Assembly (NCBI GenBank): GCA_910578325.1
Contig: CAJTQT010000003.1
Span: forward strand, 124,001-188,000
Source of the DNA: an uncultured Christensenella sp.
GTDB taxonomy: Bacteria > Bacillota > Clostridia > Christensenellales > CAG-917
Reading direction: 5' to 3'
DNA: 64,000 nucleotides
Position numbers and translations under genes: made by a program. Under the pieces are notes generated by a model, which did not search any database, had not been told where the DNA came from, and saw nothing but the letters and a program-made list of their open reading frames with translations. Position 1 is the stretch's first letter. The number at the start of each line of letters is the position of its first letter. Positions 56,574 to 64,000 of the stretch are shown here, in pieces.

Positions 56574-57527
56574 ATGTTTCAAGTCTACAAGAAAGTAAAC
56601 AAGGCAATCGTCGAAGTCGAAAAAGACCTCATAACCGAGGGCTACGATTTTTCCGACCAGTGGATACATATGTCGAACCCGACAGATAAAGAAATCGAGT
56701 TCGTGTCTTTGGCTACTTCTATTCCCGAAGAATATCTCAAAGCCGCACTCGACTCCGAGGAGCGCGCTCACATTGAAAAAGAGGACGGCGTGCTTATGTC
56801 CGTAACCGACATTCCGATAACCGAAGAGGACGACGACAAATACACCTACGCCACTCTGCCTTTCGGCTGTATCTTTTCCGACAAAACGCTGGTGACGGTT
56901 TGCCTGAACGAAACTTCAATCGTTTACGACTTGCTTGCCGGCAGATACGTGCGGGATTTCAATATCCACAAACGCACGCGTTTTTTCTTGCAACTGCAAT
57001 ACGTAATCGCAAAAAAGTATCTGCAATACCTTAAACAAATCGACCGCGCGAGCCAACGAGTCCAGAGCGAACTCGAAAAGGCGATGAAAAACGAAGGTCT
57101 CAGCGAAATGCTTTCGCTTGAAAAAGCACTTGTCTATTTCAGCACTTCTTTACGCGCAAACAACGCCGTACTCGAAAAAGTTCCGCGCCTTGTCAAATTT
57201 TACGAGGAAGACGAGGATTTGTGGGACGACGTGTTGATAGAAAACCGACAGGCTATCGAAATGTCAAATATCTACCGCGAAATTCTCAGCGGCACTATGG
57301 ATACCTATGCCTCAATAATATCAAACAACCTCAACGTCGTTATGAAAACATTGACCGCACTTACACTGCTTGTCGACACCCCTGCAATGATAGCGTCGAT
57401 ATGGGGTATGAACACCGGTGTTCCGTTTGAAGGCAAGCAATGGGGTTTCTGGGTTGTAATCGGATTCAATATAGTTGTTTCCATAATAATGTTCATCATT
57501 CTGGCAAAAAAGAAAATGCTGAAATAA
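56574..57527 (+). CDS. corA: CorA-type magnesium/divalent cation channel
   Basis: 317 residues, typical length, with TAGGAGGACCTA before the ATG. A large cytoplasmic N-terminal domain with long helices (IAKKYLQYLKQIDRASQRVQ) is followed by two C-terminal membrane helices. The family signature is in IASIWGMNTGVPFEGKQWGF (the GMN motif), then VVIGFNIVVSIIMFIILAKK and a short basic tail. It mediates passive magnesium (or cobalt/nickel) entry as a pentamer. An unusual leader with a 12-codon ORF precedes it; a terminator follows. Confidence 0.96.
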   Translation: MFQVYKKVNKAIVEVEKDLITEGYDFSDQWIHMSNPTDKEIEFVSLATSIPEEYLKAALDSEERAHIEKEDGVLMSVTDIPITEEDDDKYTYATLPFGCIFSDKTLVTVCLNETSIVYDLLAGRYVRDFNIHKRTRFFLQLQYVIAKKYLQYLKQIDRASQRVQSELEKAMKNEGLSEMLSLEKALVYFSTSLRANNAVLEKVPRLVKFYEEDEDLWDDVLIENRQAIEMSNIYREILSGTMDTYASIISNNLNVVMKTLTALTLLVDTPAMIASIWGMNTGVPFEGKQWGFWVVIGFNIVVSIIMFIILAKKKMLK

Positions 57528-57589
57528 GTTCCTGTCAATACCCAGTCGAATGAACGCGGATAGTTCCTGTAAAAATAAAATATCCACAA

Positions 57590-57619
57590 AAAATCCCCGT
57601 ATAAAATTACGGGGATTTT
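57590..57619. terminator. Bidirectional terminator between corA and the convergent gene
   Basis: A perfect 12-bp stem, AAAATCCCCGTA / TACGGGGATTTT, with a 6-base loop and A/T runs on both sides. It serves corA on the plus strand and the gene at 57676 on the minus strand. Confidence 0.9.
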
Positions 57620-57675
57620 AGTTATTTTAAGTAAGTTTTCGGCAATCTAAACCGTTGTTTAACCGTTTGCCCAAC

Positions 57676-58422
57676 TTATGAATTCATAAGTGCGTACATA
57701 ATCTTTTTCATACATCCGATAAGAATTTCTTTCTCTTTTGGGATGTCTTTATACTTCGCGTAAGCGCCCAAAAGCAACGTAGCGACGTTCATCTTCATAC
57801 GCTTAGACATATTGAGCGAAAGCATATAATCCACAAGGTTGGGCAGTTTTACAAGTTTTGCGGGTTTTACGATTTCGTCGTCCTCAACTGGACCGTCCAC
57901 GATATATCTGACTTCGGGTTGCGGTTCAGGCTTAGGCTCTTCCTTAACCTCGGGAGTCTTATAGATTTCTCTGACGATCTCCTTCGGCTCCTGACTCGGC
58001 ATAACGACGTTGGTTGTAACATAAAAGTTGTTGTTCGGATTCTGCTCTTTCACAACCGTGGTTTCGATATGCTTGTCGTCTTTGCCGTTTTCTTCGATGA
58101 CGTTCGCCTTATACTCTTCTCTGACAGGCTGTTCGACAGGAGGTTGCTGTACGTTCTGAACAGGAGTGATTATTATCGGCTGCTGATAATCGTATGTCCG
58201 ATTCTCCGCATTTTGCTTAGCCTGTAAAGTATCCTTATCGAGAATAAGTTCGATTTCAACAAGTTCATCATCATCCTCATCCCTGATAATCTCGCTCTCG
58301 TAGAAGATTTTCTGCTCAGGCTGCAAATACACGGGAGGCGGCGCCGCGACGTTGGGATTCACGGTCCTGTTTACATTTTGCACTTGCGTTGCATTTTGTT
58401 TTTTGTCTTTTTTTCCGAACAT
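57676..58422 (-). CDS. Unknown protein with disordered Pro/Glu region and a conserved C-terminal domain
   Basis: 248 residues, with AGGATTGGATT before the ATG. Residues 1-180 are low-complexity and probably disordered (VNPNVAAPPPVYLQPEQK, TPEVKEEPKPEPQPEVRY). The last 60 residues form a compact helical domain (KLVKLPNLVDYMLSLNMSKR, then NVATLLLGAYAKYKD and IGCMKKIMYALMNS), which is nearly repeated at the C-terminus of the protein encoded just upstream. No family is recognised. There is no membrane segment or signal peptide. Confidence 0.75.
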   Translation of the reverse strand: MFGKKDKKQNATQVQNVNRTVNPNVAAPPPVYLQPEQKIFYESEIIRDEDDDELVEIELILDKDTLQAKQNAENRTYDYQQPIIITPVQNVQQPPVEQPVREEYKANVIEENGKDDKHIETTVVKEQNPNNNFYVTTNVVMPSQEPKEIVREIYKTPEVKEEPKPEPQPEVRYIVDGPVEDDEIVKPAKLVKLPNLVDYMLSLNMSKRMKMNVATLLLGAYAKYKDIPKEKEILIGCMKKIMYALMNS

Positions 58423-58478
58423 AATCCAATCCTGCCCTCAATTTAATTGCTCTTTATAAATGTATGCGCCAAACTTGC

Positions 58479-60173
58479 TCATTTGCGTAGAAGCGCATTC
58501 ATTACCTTTTTCATACAACCGACAACTATCTTTTTGTCCTCTTCACTGTTCTCGAATTTCTTATACGCTGACAGCAATATGGTTGCGATATTCATCATCA
58601 CCCGACGAGACGGATTATGCGAAAGCATATAATCCACCAGATTCGGCATTTTGACGAGTTTCGCGGCTTTGACGTTTTCATCGTCCTCCGCATACTCGTC
58701 TACAACAAGCACTTTAACGTTATCGTTTGCGTTTACGTCGCCGGCGGCTTCCTCGTCGGACAACGTTTCGTCCGCGTCCTCCGCGAGTTGCGCTTCGCCA
58801 TCGATATCGTCTTCTTCTGTGCTACCTTCGATTTCCGTCTCAACCTGCGATTCGTCTTCTTCGACACAAACGGCTTCTTCGGTTATATCTTCTTCGACAA
58901 GTTGCGTACCGTTCGCGACGGCAGATTCTTCATCGGCGTCTTCGTCAATACCTTCGACCGCCTCTTCGATTTCATCTTCTTCTACAACGACCTCTGCTTC
59001 CTCTTGCTCATAATCTTTTTGCAACAGGTCGGCTTCTTCGTTTTGTTCCGTCTCCTCGGTTTCGGCATCGTACTCTGAATCCGAGATTTCTTCAACGGGA
59101 GCGTCTTCCGTCAATTCGCCGTCGATGCCGTCCGACATTTCCGTCCCGACAGTCTCCGCAATATCCGTTTCGCTTTCCGTCTCGGCAGCCTCTTCGAACT
59201 CTGACGGTTCTTCATCCGCAACTTCCGCGTTCGCTATTTCTACAGCAGACTCTTCCGAATCAGTTACACCTGTAAGTCCGTCTGCGTCGCTCTCCTGCTC
59301 CGAATCGTTTACAGCCTCGACGTTAATCTCGTCCTGTACGTCGCTGTTCTGTACGTCGCTATTCTGCGCATCGTTTTGCGGTTGCGCTTCCGCAAACATA
59401 TCGGACTGAGCGATCAACAATTCGATAGGCGTTTCGCTCTCGCCGAAATCGAAACCTATATCTTTTGCGGTATTTCGGGCAACGATTTCGTCCACTATCG
59501 CCGACAATTCGGCAAGCGGCGAAGAGTCCGTTGCAAAACTCTTTTCGACTTGCAGTATTACCTTCGCGTCCAAATCCTCTTGCATCGCACTCAGAGTATC
59601 GAGGCAAACTTTGCTCAGCGACCTGTTTATGATGACAAGAACGAGATAGATTATGCCGGCAAGCGCAAGACTTGCGCAGAAGATAACACCCATATCGCGG
59701 CCTTCGAGGGTGCCGTATCCCCAGAACGAAAACACCGCTATAATCAGCAATGCGATTGCGATAAACACGTTGGCGCGAATTTCGCGAACGCGTTTTACTT
59801 CCTTATCGTACACGTTATGCTCGGACACGATATCGCTGGGATAACCGAATCTTACGCCGAGGTACTGAACCCAGCAATCGCGCAAGATCGACGGCGCTTT
59901 CGCCGAAAAACACTGCGATGTAAAGTCGCTCACGTTATCGTCGTCTATAAATTCGACGTCGGAAAGATAGCGTATGATTTTTTTGCAGGCAGCGGTCAGT
60001 TTAAACCTGTATGACCCGAAAAAAGTGAGCGCAGTAATAACACCGATGCCTATCAACAACGAGATAACGACGATAAAATACGTCTTAAAATCAATCTTCG
60101 GCAACTTGGCTGAAATATCCGCAAGCCACGTGAACGCCTTGGAAAAAAAATCCGTTGCTGACAGTGTTACCAA
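58479..60173 (-). CDS. Membrane protein with long acidic tail and the same C-terminal domain
   Basis: 564 residues from TTG 60173, with GGGAGG 7 bases upstream. The frame extends to an ATG at 60239, but a promoter occupies that stretch, so the TTG start is preferred. Four membrane segments (FIVVISLLIGIGVITALTFF, FIAIALLIIAVFSFWGYGT, VIFCASLALAGIIYLVLVII and a weak first one) surround a cytoplasmic region. Residues about 265-495 are extremely rich in Asp and Glu and likely disordered. The last 60 residues (KLVKMPNLVDYMLSHNPSRR, then NIATILLSAYKKFEN and VGCMKKVMNALLRK) match the neighbouring protein. Function is unknown; the shared domain suggests a common partner. Confidence 0.75.
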   Translation of the reverse strand: MVTLSATDFFSKAFTWLADISAKLPKIDFKTYFIVVISLLIGIGVITALTFFGSYRFKLTAACKKIIRYLSDVEFIDDDNVSDFTSQCFSAKAPSILRDCWVQYLGVRFGYPSDIVSEHNVYDKEVKRVREIRANVFIAIALLIIAVFSFWGYGTLEGRDMGVIFCASLALAGIIYLVLVIINRSLSKVCLDTLSAMQEDLDAKVILQVEKSFATDSSPLAELSAIVDEIVARNTAKDIGFDFGESETPIELLIAQSDMFAEAQPQNDAQNSDVQNSDVQDEINVEAVNDSEQESDADGLTGVTDSEESAVEIANAEVADEEPSEFEEAAETESETDIAETVGTEMSDGIDGELTEDAPVEEISDSEYDAETEETEQNEEADLLQKDYEQEEAEVVVEEDEIEEAVEGIDEDADEESAVANGTQLVEEDITEEAVCVEEDESQVETEIEGSTEEDDIDGEAQLAEDADETLSDEEAAGDVNANDNVKVLVVDEYAEDDENVKAAKLVKMPNLVDYMLSHNPSRRVMMNIATILLSAYKKFENSEEDKKIVVGCMKKVMNALLRK

Positions 60174-60210
60174 CGCTCTACCTCCCGACAGTGTATAAAA
60201 ACATAAGTAG

Positions 60211-60239
60211 ATTATACCGACAACGCAAAAAAAAATCAA
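60211..60239 (-). promoter_or_regulatory. Promoter of the acidic membrane protein gene
   Basis: Minus strand TTGATT (60234-60239), 17 bases, TATAAT (60211-60216), about 38 bases before the TTG start at 60173. Confidence 0.7.
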
Positions 60240-60394
60240 TAGGTTTTATACTAAAACTTTTATTCTTTCTTAGAATTTTATCGCGTGTGGACATACACGC
60301 GCGTACAACCGAAAGTTTTCTATGCGTCGGTTCTGCCGGTTACAAGCCTCGGCAGCGGCAGTAATTGCAGTTTCAGTATGTGCAAAGATTGCGT
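60240..60394. other. Intergenic gap after addA with one hairpin
   Basis: No gene is seen. A perfect 7-bp inverted repeat CGCGTGT / ACACGCG (60282-60301, loop GGACAT) stands here. The following minus-strand bases (ATAAAATTC) are only weakly T-rich, so it is at best a weak addA terminator. Confidence 0.4.
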
Positions 60395-63300
60395 TTATAC
60401 TCTGTCGAAAGCAACGTCGATAACAGAACCGCTCCTGAAAGAATAAACCACTGTTCTGTCAATTTCGGCAGTTATCGCGCTTTCAATCGCCGTTTTGTAC
60501 AGATAAAGTTGGTTTTTGTATTTTTCTGCCAGTTTTGCGTCATCCAAACGCGAATACTTGAAATCTACAAGCACCTTTTTGCCTCCGTCGATAAATAAAT
60601 CCACGACGCCCTGAACAAGCACTTTGTCCGACGACGTAAACTTTTCGTGCACTTCGTTTGCGGGCTTATACATCATAAACGACCGTTCGCGCAGGCACTT
60701 GCCTGCAAGCGCCGCTTCTCTGGCAAGTTTTATAACTTCGCTCGACATACATTTTTCGATTACTTCCGCATCTACGCAAGCGCGCTCCTCTTCGGTCAGA
60801 ATATTTTCGCCGACCATTCGGGACAGTTCGCACTCCACCGCCTGCCGACCTTCAGCAAACAAATCTATAAACTGCATCACTTTATGATACGCCGTGCCTT
60901 CGTTGGCGGCTTCCTCGTATACCCGAATCGCCGCGTCGTCCTGTCCGTCAATGGAAGATACGCTGTATTTCATCGCAAGCGACGTGGCTTCCCCGTATTG
61001 ATAAACGTGTTCCCTGCCGCGCATAATTGCCTCTACCATACGCGGCTCGGACGGCAATACTCTCCTCGATTTGTCCGCAACCGTTTCTTCAAAATCCTCC
61101 GCTCCGTGTTTTATGACAGGCACGTCCGCACTGCCGTCGCAAACCGCAGCGGATATAAAATCGAGGTCGCAGGAGGCTCCGCCTATTCTGCGTACAGTTC
61201 CGAACTCCGCGCTCTTTTTCGCGGATACGGATGCGGTGACGTACATCAACTGCTTTGCGCGCGTCAATGCAACGTAAAACAAACGCATTTCCTCTTTTAT
61301 GCACTGCACCTTTCCGAGTTTAGCAACCGCGAGCCTCGAAAGTGTACCGTACTTGAACTTGTTCTGAAAATCGAAATATTTTAAGCCGATATATCCCTTT
61401 CCAAAAGCCGTCATATCCCCCGAATCGTAATTAAACCCGTATGCCGCGTCCGCAACGAAAACCACGGGAATCTCCAACCCTTTGAAAGAATGGAACGTGG
61501 AAACGCGCACTCGGTTCCCTCCGCCCGATACCGCTTTACTTTCCGCGCCGTCGCCGTAATCCTGCAAAAATTTTCCGAGCGAAATACCGTCTCTCGCCGC
61601 CGCGCATGCTATAAACGCTTTCAGTCCGAACACGTCCGTCTCTCCCGATTTCGCGATATATGCGTCGTAACAGTAGTCGGAAAGTATTCCGCTCATAAGA
61701 TCAGCGGTGCTTTTAAAACTGGCTTTTATACGGTATCCGTCAAGTTCGACAAGAGTGCGTCGTATCTTCTCGGCAAGCGCGCCGCCCTCCTCTGCACATT
61801 CTAAAACCTTGTCGTAAAGGCAGTCGCCGTCGCGTGCGGCAATCACCGCAAGTTCCGCTTCCGAATATCCCCCGAAAAAAGAAAGCAAATATCCCGCAAG
61901 CGGAATGTCCTGTCGGGGATTGTCTATTGTCTGCAACATACAGACAAGTTCGCGTTCCGGACGCGTATCGCTCTTTCCGAATACGCCCTCGTCAACGGGA
62001 ATCCCCGCCGATTTCAACTGTTCAACTATAAGCGACGCTCCTTTGGAACGGCTTCTGAACAGCACCGCGATATCGCCGTATTCCATTTTCCTGTCGCCGA
62101 CCACCGCGTGTCCGACAAGAGTCTTTATCTCGTTTGCTATAAACCTCCCCTCATACCGAGAAGCGCTTATTCCGTCGTCTCCGCCGTCGTGAGCAGTGAT
62201 ATCGTACAATCCGCCCGCGGTCTTCTTTTCGGATTTTTTATCGGTAAAAATATGCACGCGCACATACCCGTCCGCAGGCGTTCCGTCGAGTTCGAATGCG
62301 GACGTGTTCTTATAATCCACGTCCGCGGACTCCTGCGTCATAACCACGTTAAAAACGCTGTTTACAAAATGAAGTATGGCTCGCGCGCTTCTGAAATTTC
62401 TGTTGAAATCTATCGCAGTGCCTCCTCCGTTTTTATATGTTTCCAGACGCGAGAGGAATATTGTAGGATCAGCGAGACGGAACCCGTAAATGCTCTGTTT
62501 TACGTCTCCGACCATAAAGCATTCGCCTTTTACGAGACTTGAAATTATAAACTCCTGCGTCGGATTAACGTCCTGATATTCGTCTACGAAAACCGCGCCA
62601 TACGCATTTCCCAGTTGCGGATACTCTTTGAGAAGATCAACGGTACATTTCTGTAAATCTTCAAACGAGAGCACGTTGTCCTGACGCTTAGCCTTTTTCA
62701 GTTCTTCGTCAAAACGGCGGGTTAATTCTATGATTTTGCGCACATAAACTGCGTTTTGTTTATGATACTGTTCAAATTTACAAAAGTCTTCCGCAACCTG
62801 AGCCAGTTCTTCCGCCGCTTCGCGCACCTCGTCGAGATACACTTTCGCCTCGTCGGAAACACGTTTTTCGAAGTCCTGAATTTTTACACGTTTGCCGAGG
62901 TCGGGTTTTTCGTATCCGCAGGCAAGAGCGCACATTTCTCTGAAAGTCTCCGCGGCTGTTATTTCCTTGCACAGCACCGCGGCAACCGCAACCGCGGACT
63001 TATACTTTTCCAAAGAAGTGTCGCAAAGTCTTTCGGAGATTTCACCGAGTCTGCGCTCCGCTTCACTGAAAAATCCGCAGTAGTACGCTTTGAGCACACT
63101 CATAAACTCGCTGTTACCGAAATCGGAAAAACAGGCTTCCACTTTTTTTTCAAAGTCGTTCCGGTCAGGCTGAATTTCGATAAGCGAATGTAATTTTATT
63201 ATGTTGGCGCGCAGATTTTCTTCCTTGCGCGCCTGAGAAAACATTTCGACAATATCGCCGAACTGTTCGTCGCCGTCCTTTGAATATTCATCGAAAACAC

Positions 63301-63811
63301 TGTCCAGCGCGGCGTTTTTGTACGCGTTATGGGCTTGCTCGTCAAGCACTTCGAATGTCGGAGAAAGTCCCGTCTTTTCAAAGTTCTCTCTGATAAAGTT
63401 ATTGCAAAAAGCGTGTATCGTACAAATGCGGCAAAACGGAAGTTCGTCAAGTTCACCCCTATATCTTTCCCGCATTTCACCCCTCGAAGAGCAGGCTCTG
63501 TCAAACAGTTCGTGATGCAGCCGTTCTCGCAGTTCGTCCGCGGCGGAGGTGTTGTAGACAAGTATCAGCATATCGCGCATCGGTATCCCCTCGGCAACCA
63601 TAAGCATAATGCGCTGTACCATAGTAGAGGTTTTTCCGCTACCCGCCGCCGCCGATACGAGAACTTTACCTTTTGCGAGAACCGCCGATTTCTGGTCGTC
63701 GGTCAGCAGAAGTTTTCCGTCCTTTTTTAAAACTTCCAGCCTCGCGTCCGAACTCGGCTCAATGTTCGTTGCTTCCCTTTTATCAGTAACGATCGAAGTA
63801 TTCTCAGTCAT
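60395..63811 (-). CDS. addA: AddA-like helicase-nuclease subunit
   Basis: 1138 residues from ATG 63811 (MTENTSIVTDK); an in-frame ATG 11 codons earlier lies inside the upstream gene. UvrD/Rep-type helicase motifs: Q motif LTDDQKSAVLAKG, Walker A SAAAGSGKTSTM, Walker B FVDEYQDVNPTQE, motif III GDVKQSIYGFR, and motif VI LFYVALTRAK. The C-terminal RecB-like nuclease domain has VQGVVDLFIDGGKKVLVDFK with the catalytic Asp and Lys near QLYLYKTAIE. With AddB it processes double-strand breaks for homologous recombination. The start overlaps the addB stop by 8 bases, so the two are coupled. Confidence 0.95.
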   Translation of the reverse strand: MTENTSIVTDKREATNIEPSSDARLEVLKKDGKLLLTDDQKSAVLAKGKVLVSAAAGSGKTSTMVQRIMLMVAEGIPMRDMLILVYNTSAADELRERLHHELFDRACSSRGEMRERYRGELDELPFCRICTIHAFCNNFIRENFEKTGLSPTFEVLDEQAHNAYKNAALDSVFDEYSKDGDEQFGDIVEMFSQARKEENLRANIIKLHSLIEIQPDRNDFEKKVEACFSDFGNSEFMSVLKAYYCGFFSEAERRLGEISERLCDTSLEKYKSAVAVAAVLCKEITAAETFREMCALACGYEKPDLGKRVKIQDFEKRVSDEAKVYLDEVREAAEELAQVAEDFCKFEQYHKQNAVYVRKIIELTRRFDEELKKAKRQDNVLSFEDLQKCTVDLLKEYPQLGNAYGAVFVDEYQDVNPTQEFIISSLVKGECFMVGDVKQSIYGFRLADPTIFLSRLETYKNGGGTAIDFNRNFRSARAILHFVNSVFNVVMTQESADVDYKNTSAFELDGTPADGYVRVHIFTDKKSEKKTAGGLYDITAHDGGDDGISASRYEGRFIANEIKTLVGHAVVGDRKMEYGDIAVLFRSRSKGASLIVEQLKSAGIPVDEGVFGKSDTRPERELVCMLQTIDNPRQDIPLAGYLLSFFGGYSEAELAVIAARDGDCLYDKVLECAEEGGALAEKIRRTLVELDGYRIKASFKSTADLMSGILSDYCYDAYIAKSGETDVFGLKAFIACAAARDGISLGKFLQDYGDGAESKAVSGGGNRVRVSTFHSFKGLEIPVVFVADAAYGFNYDSGDMTAFGKGYIGLKYFDFQNKFKYGTLSRLAVAKLGKVQCIKEEMRLFYVALTRAKQLMYVTASVSAKKSAEFGTVRRIGGASCDLDFISAAVCDGSADVPVIKHGAEDFEETVADKSRRVLPSEPRMVEAIMRGREHVYQYGEATSLAMKYSVSSIDGQDDAAIRVYEEAANEGTAYHKVMQFIDLFAEGRQAVECELSRMVGENILTEEERACVDAEVIEKCMSSEVIKLAREAALAGKCLRERSFMMYKPANEVHEKFTSSDKVLVQGVVDLFIDGGKKVLVDFKYSRLDDAKLAEKYKNQLYLYKTAIESAITAEIDRTVVYSFRSGSVIDVAFDRV

Positions 63812-64000
63812 TATCCTTTTCCGCCTCCTGCGTATCGGAAACAAAAGACTCCGCCGTTGCCTTAGAAGTCTTGCGCTCGCAACAGTCTTTATACGCGCAT
63901 ATCTGAGCGTATCTGCATTTTTTACAGGCGTCTTTAAGCGGCGACGGCTTGATGTATCCGTTTATGATTTCTTCCGCGCCTTTCGCCGCAAGCCGAACCG
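63804..64000 (-). CDS. addB: AddB-like subunit, C-terminal end only
   Basis: The last 65 codons are in the window; the gene runs off the right edge. The segment CKKCRYAQICAYKD has the CxxCx5C spacing of the iron-sulfur cluster at the end of the AddB nuclease domain, preceded by EEIINGYIKPSPLKDA. It ends TGA at 63804-63806, overlapping the addA start. The AddB identity rests on this motif and on the neighbouring addA gene. Confidence 0.85.
   Translation of the reverse strand, partial: VRLAAKGAEEIINGYIKPSPLKDACKKCRYAQICAYKDCCERKTSKATAESFVSDTQEAEKDND

Noticed and set aside
60282..60301. Strong terminator after addA
   Set aside because: The inverted repeat is perfect but short, and no T-run follows it on the minus strand.

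Overview
The window looks like a chromosomal stretch from an anaerobic, low-to-mid GC Firmicute of the Clostridia type. The evidence is AddAB-type recombination genes, pyruvate phosphate dikinase, AGGAGG ribosome binding sites with frequent TTG starts, TnpV and a large serine recombinase, and a Clostridia-style conjugative element. No rRNA, tRNA or CRISPR was seen. Three blocks differ in look. Bases 53.6-64 kb are ordinary chromosome, clearly richer in G+C: ppdK, corA, two paralogous-tail proteins, addA and the end of addB. Bases about 3.1-35.8 kb are the core of an integrative conjugative element (ICE). Bases 1-2.9 kb and 35.9-51 kb are strikingly A+T rich cargo.

The ICE reads almost entirely leftwards. 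From right to left it has a LexA-like repressor with its own promoter and a dyad operator, a small zinc ribbon, tandem terminators, a sigma-like factor and two small DNA-binding-like proteins. Next come a 3676-residue methyltransferase/SNF2/primase-like fusion and a divergent toxin-antitoxin pair (DUF3990 ADP-ribosyltransferase-like toxin plus HTH antitoxin) with a palindromic operator inside its promoter. Then follow an ArdC-like antirestriction protein, a DUF6291-like protein, a hairpin-rich oriT candidate, a mobilisation accessory protein, a MobP-type relaxase, the VirD4 coupling protein, a cysteine-repeat surface protein, a VirB2-like pilin, VirB6, a VirB3/VirB4 fusion, a giant adhesin ending in a pilin-like domain, TnpV, small proteins and the recombinase. 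Left of the recombinase is a calcineurin-type phosphoesterase fused to a STAND NTPase, a likely anti-phage gene that runs off the window.

The A+T-rich block at 35.9-51 kb holds two leftward operons: a phage tail-fibre-like cassette without any capsid or tail genes, and an Rhs protein with a hydrophobic tip followed by a membrane protein that may be its immunity factor. Both start from near-identical 49-bp promoters carrying ATTAG repeats at exact 10-bp spacing. The Rhs promoter sits directly downstream of an ArpU/DUF1492-like regulator gene. An XRE regulator, an ECF sigma factor, a secreted C39-like protease and a membrane-bound anti-sigma-like protein follow. A Ku/LigD-type end-joining operon and an IS21 remnant lie between this block and the chromosome.

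In the chromosomal part the most unusual signal is a 12-codon leader ORF (MDADPRSSQQVQ) between a good promoter and corA. Its acidic/proline start resembles the MgtL magnesium-sensing leader peptide. The exact ends of the ICE could not be fixed, because no att repeat was recognised by eye.
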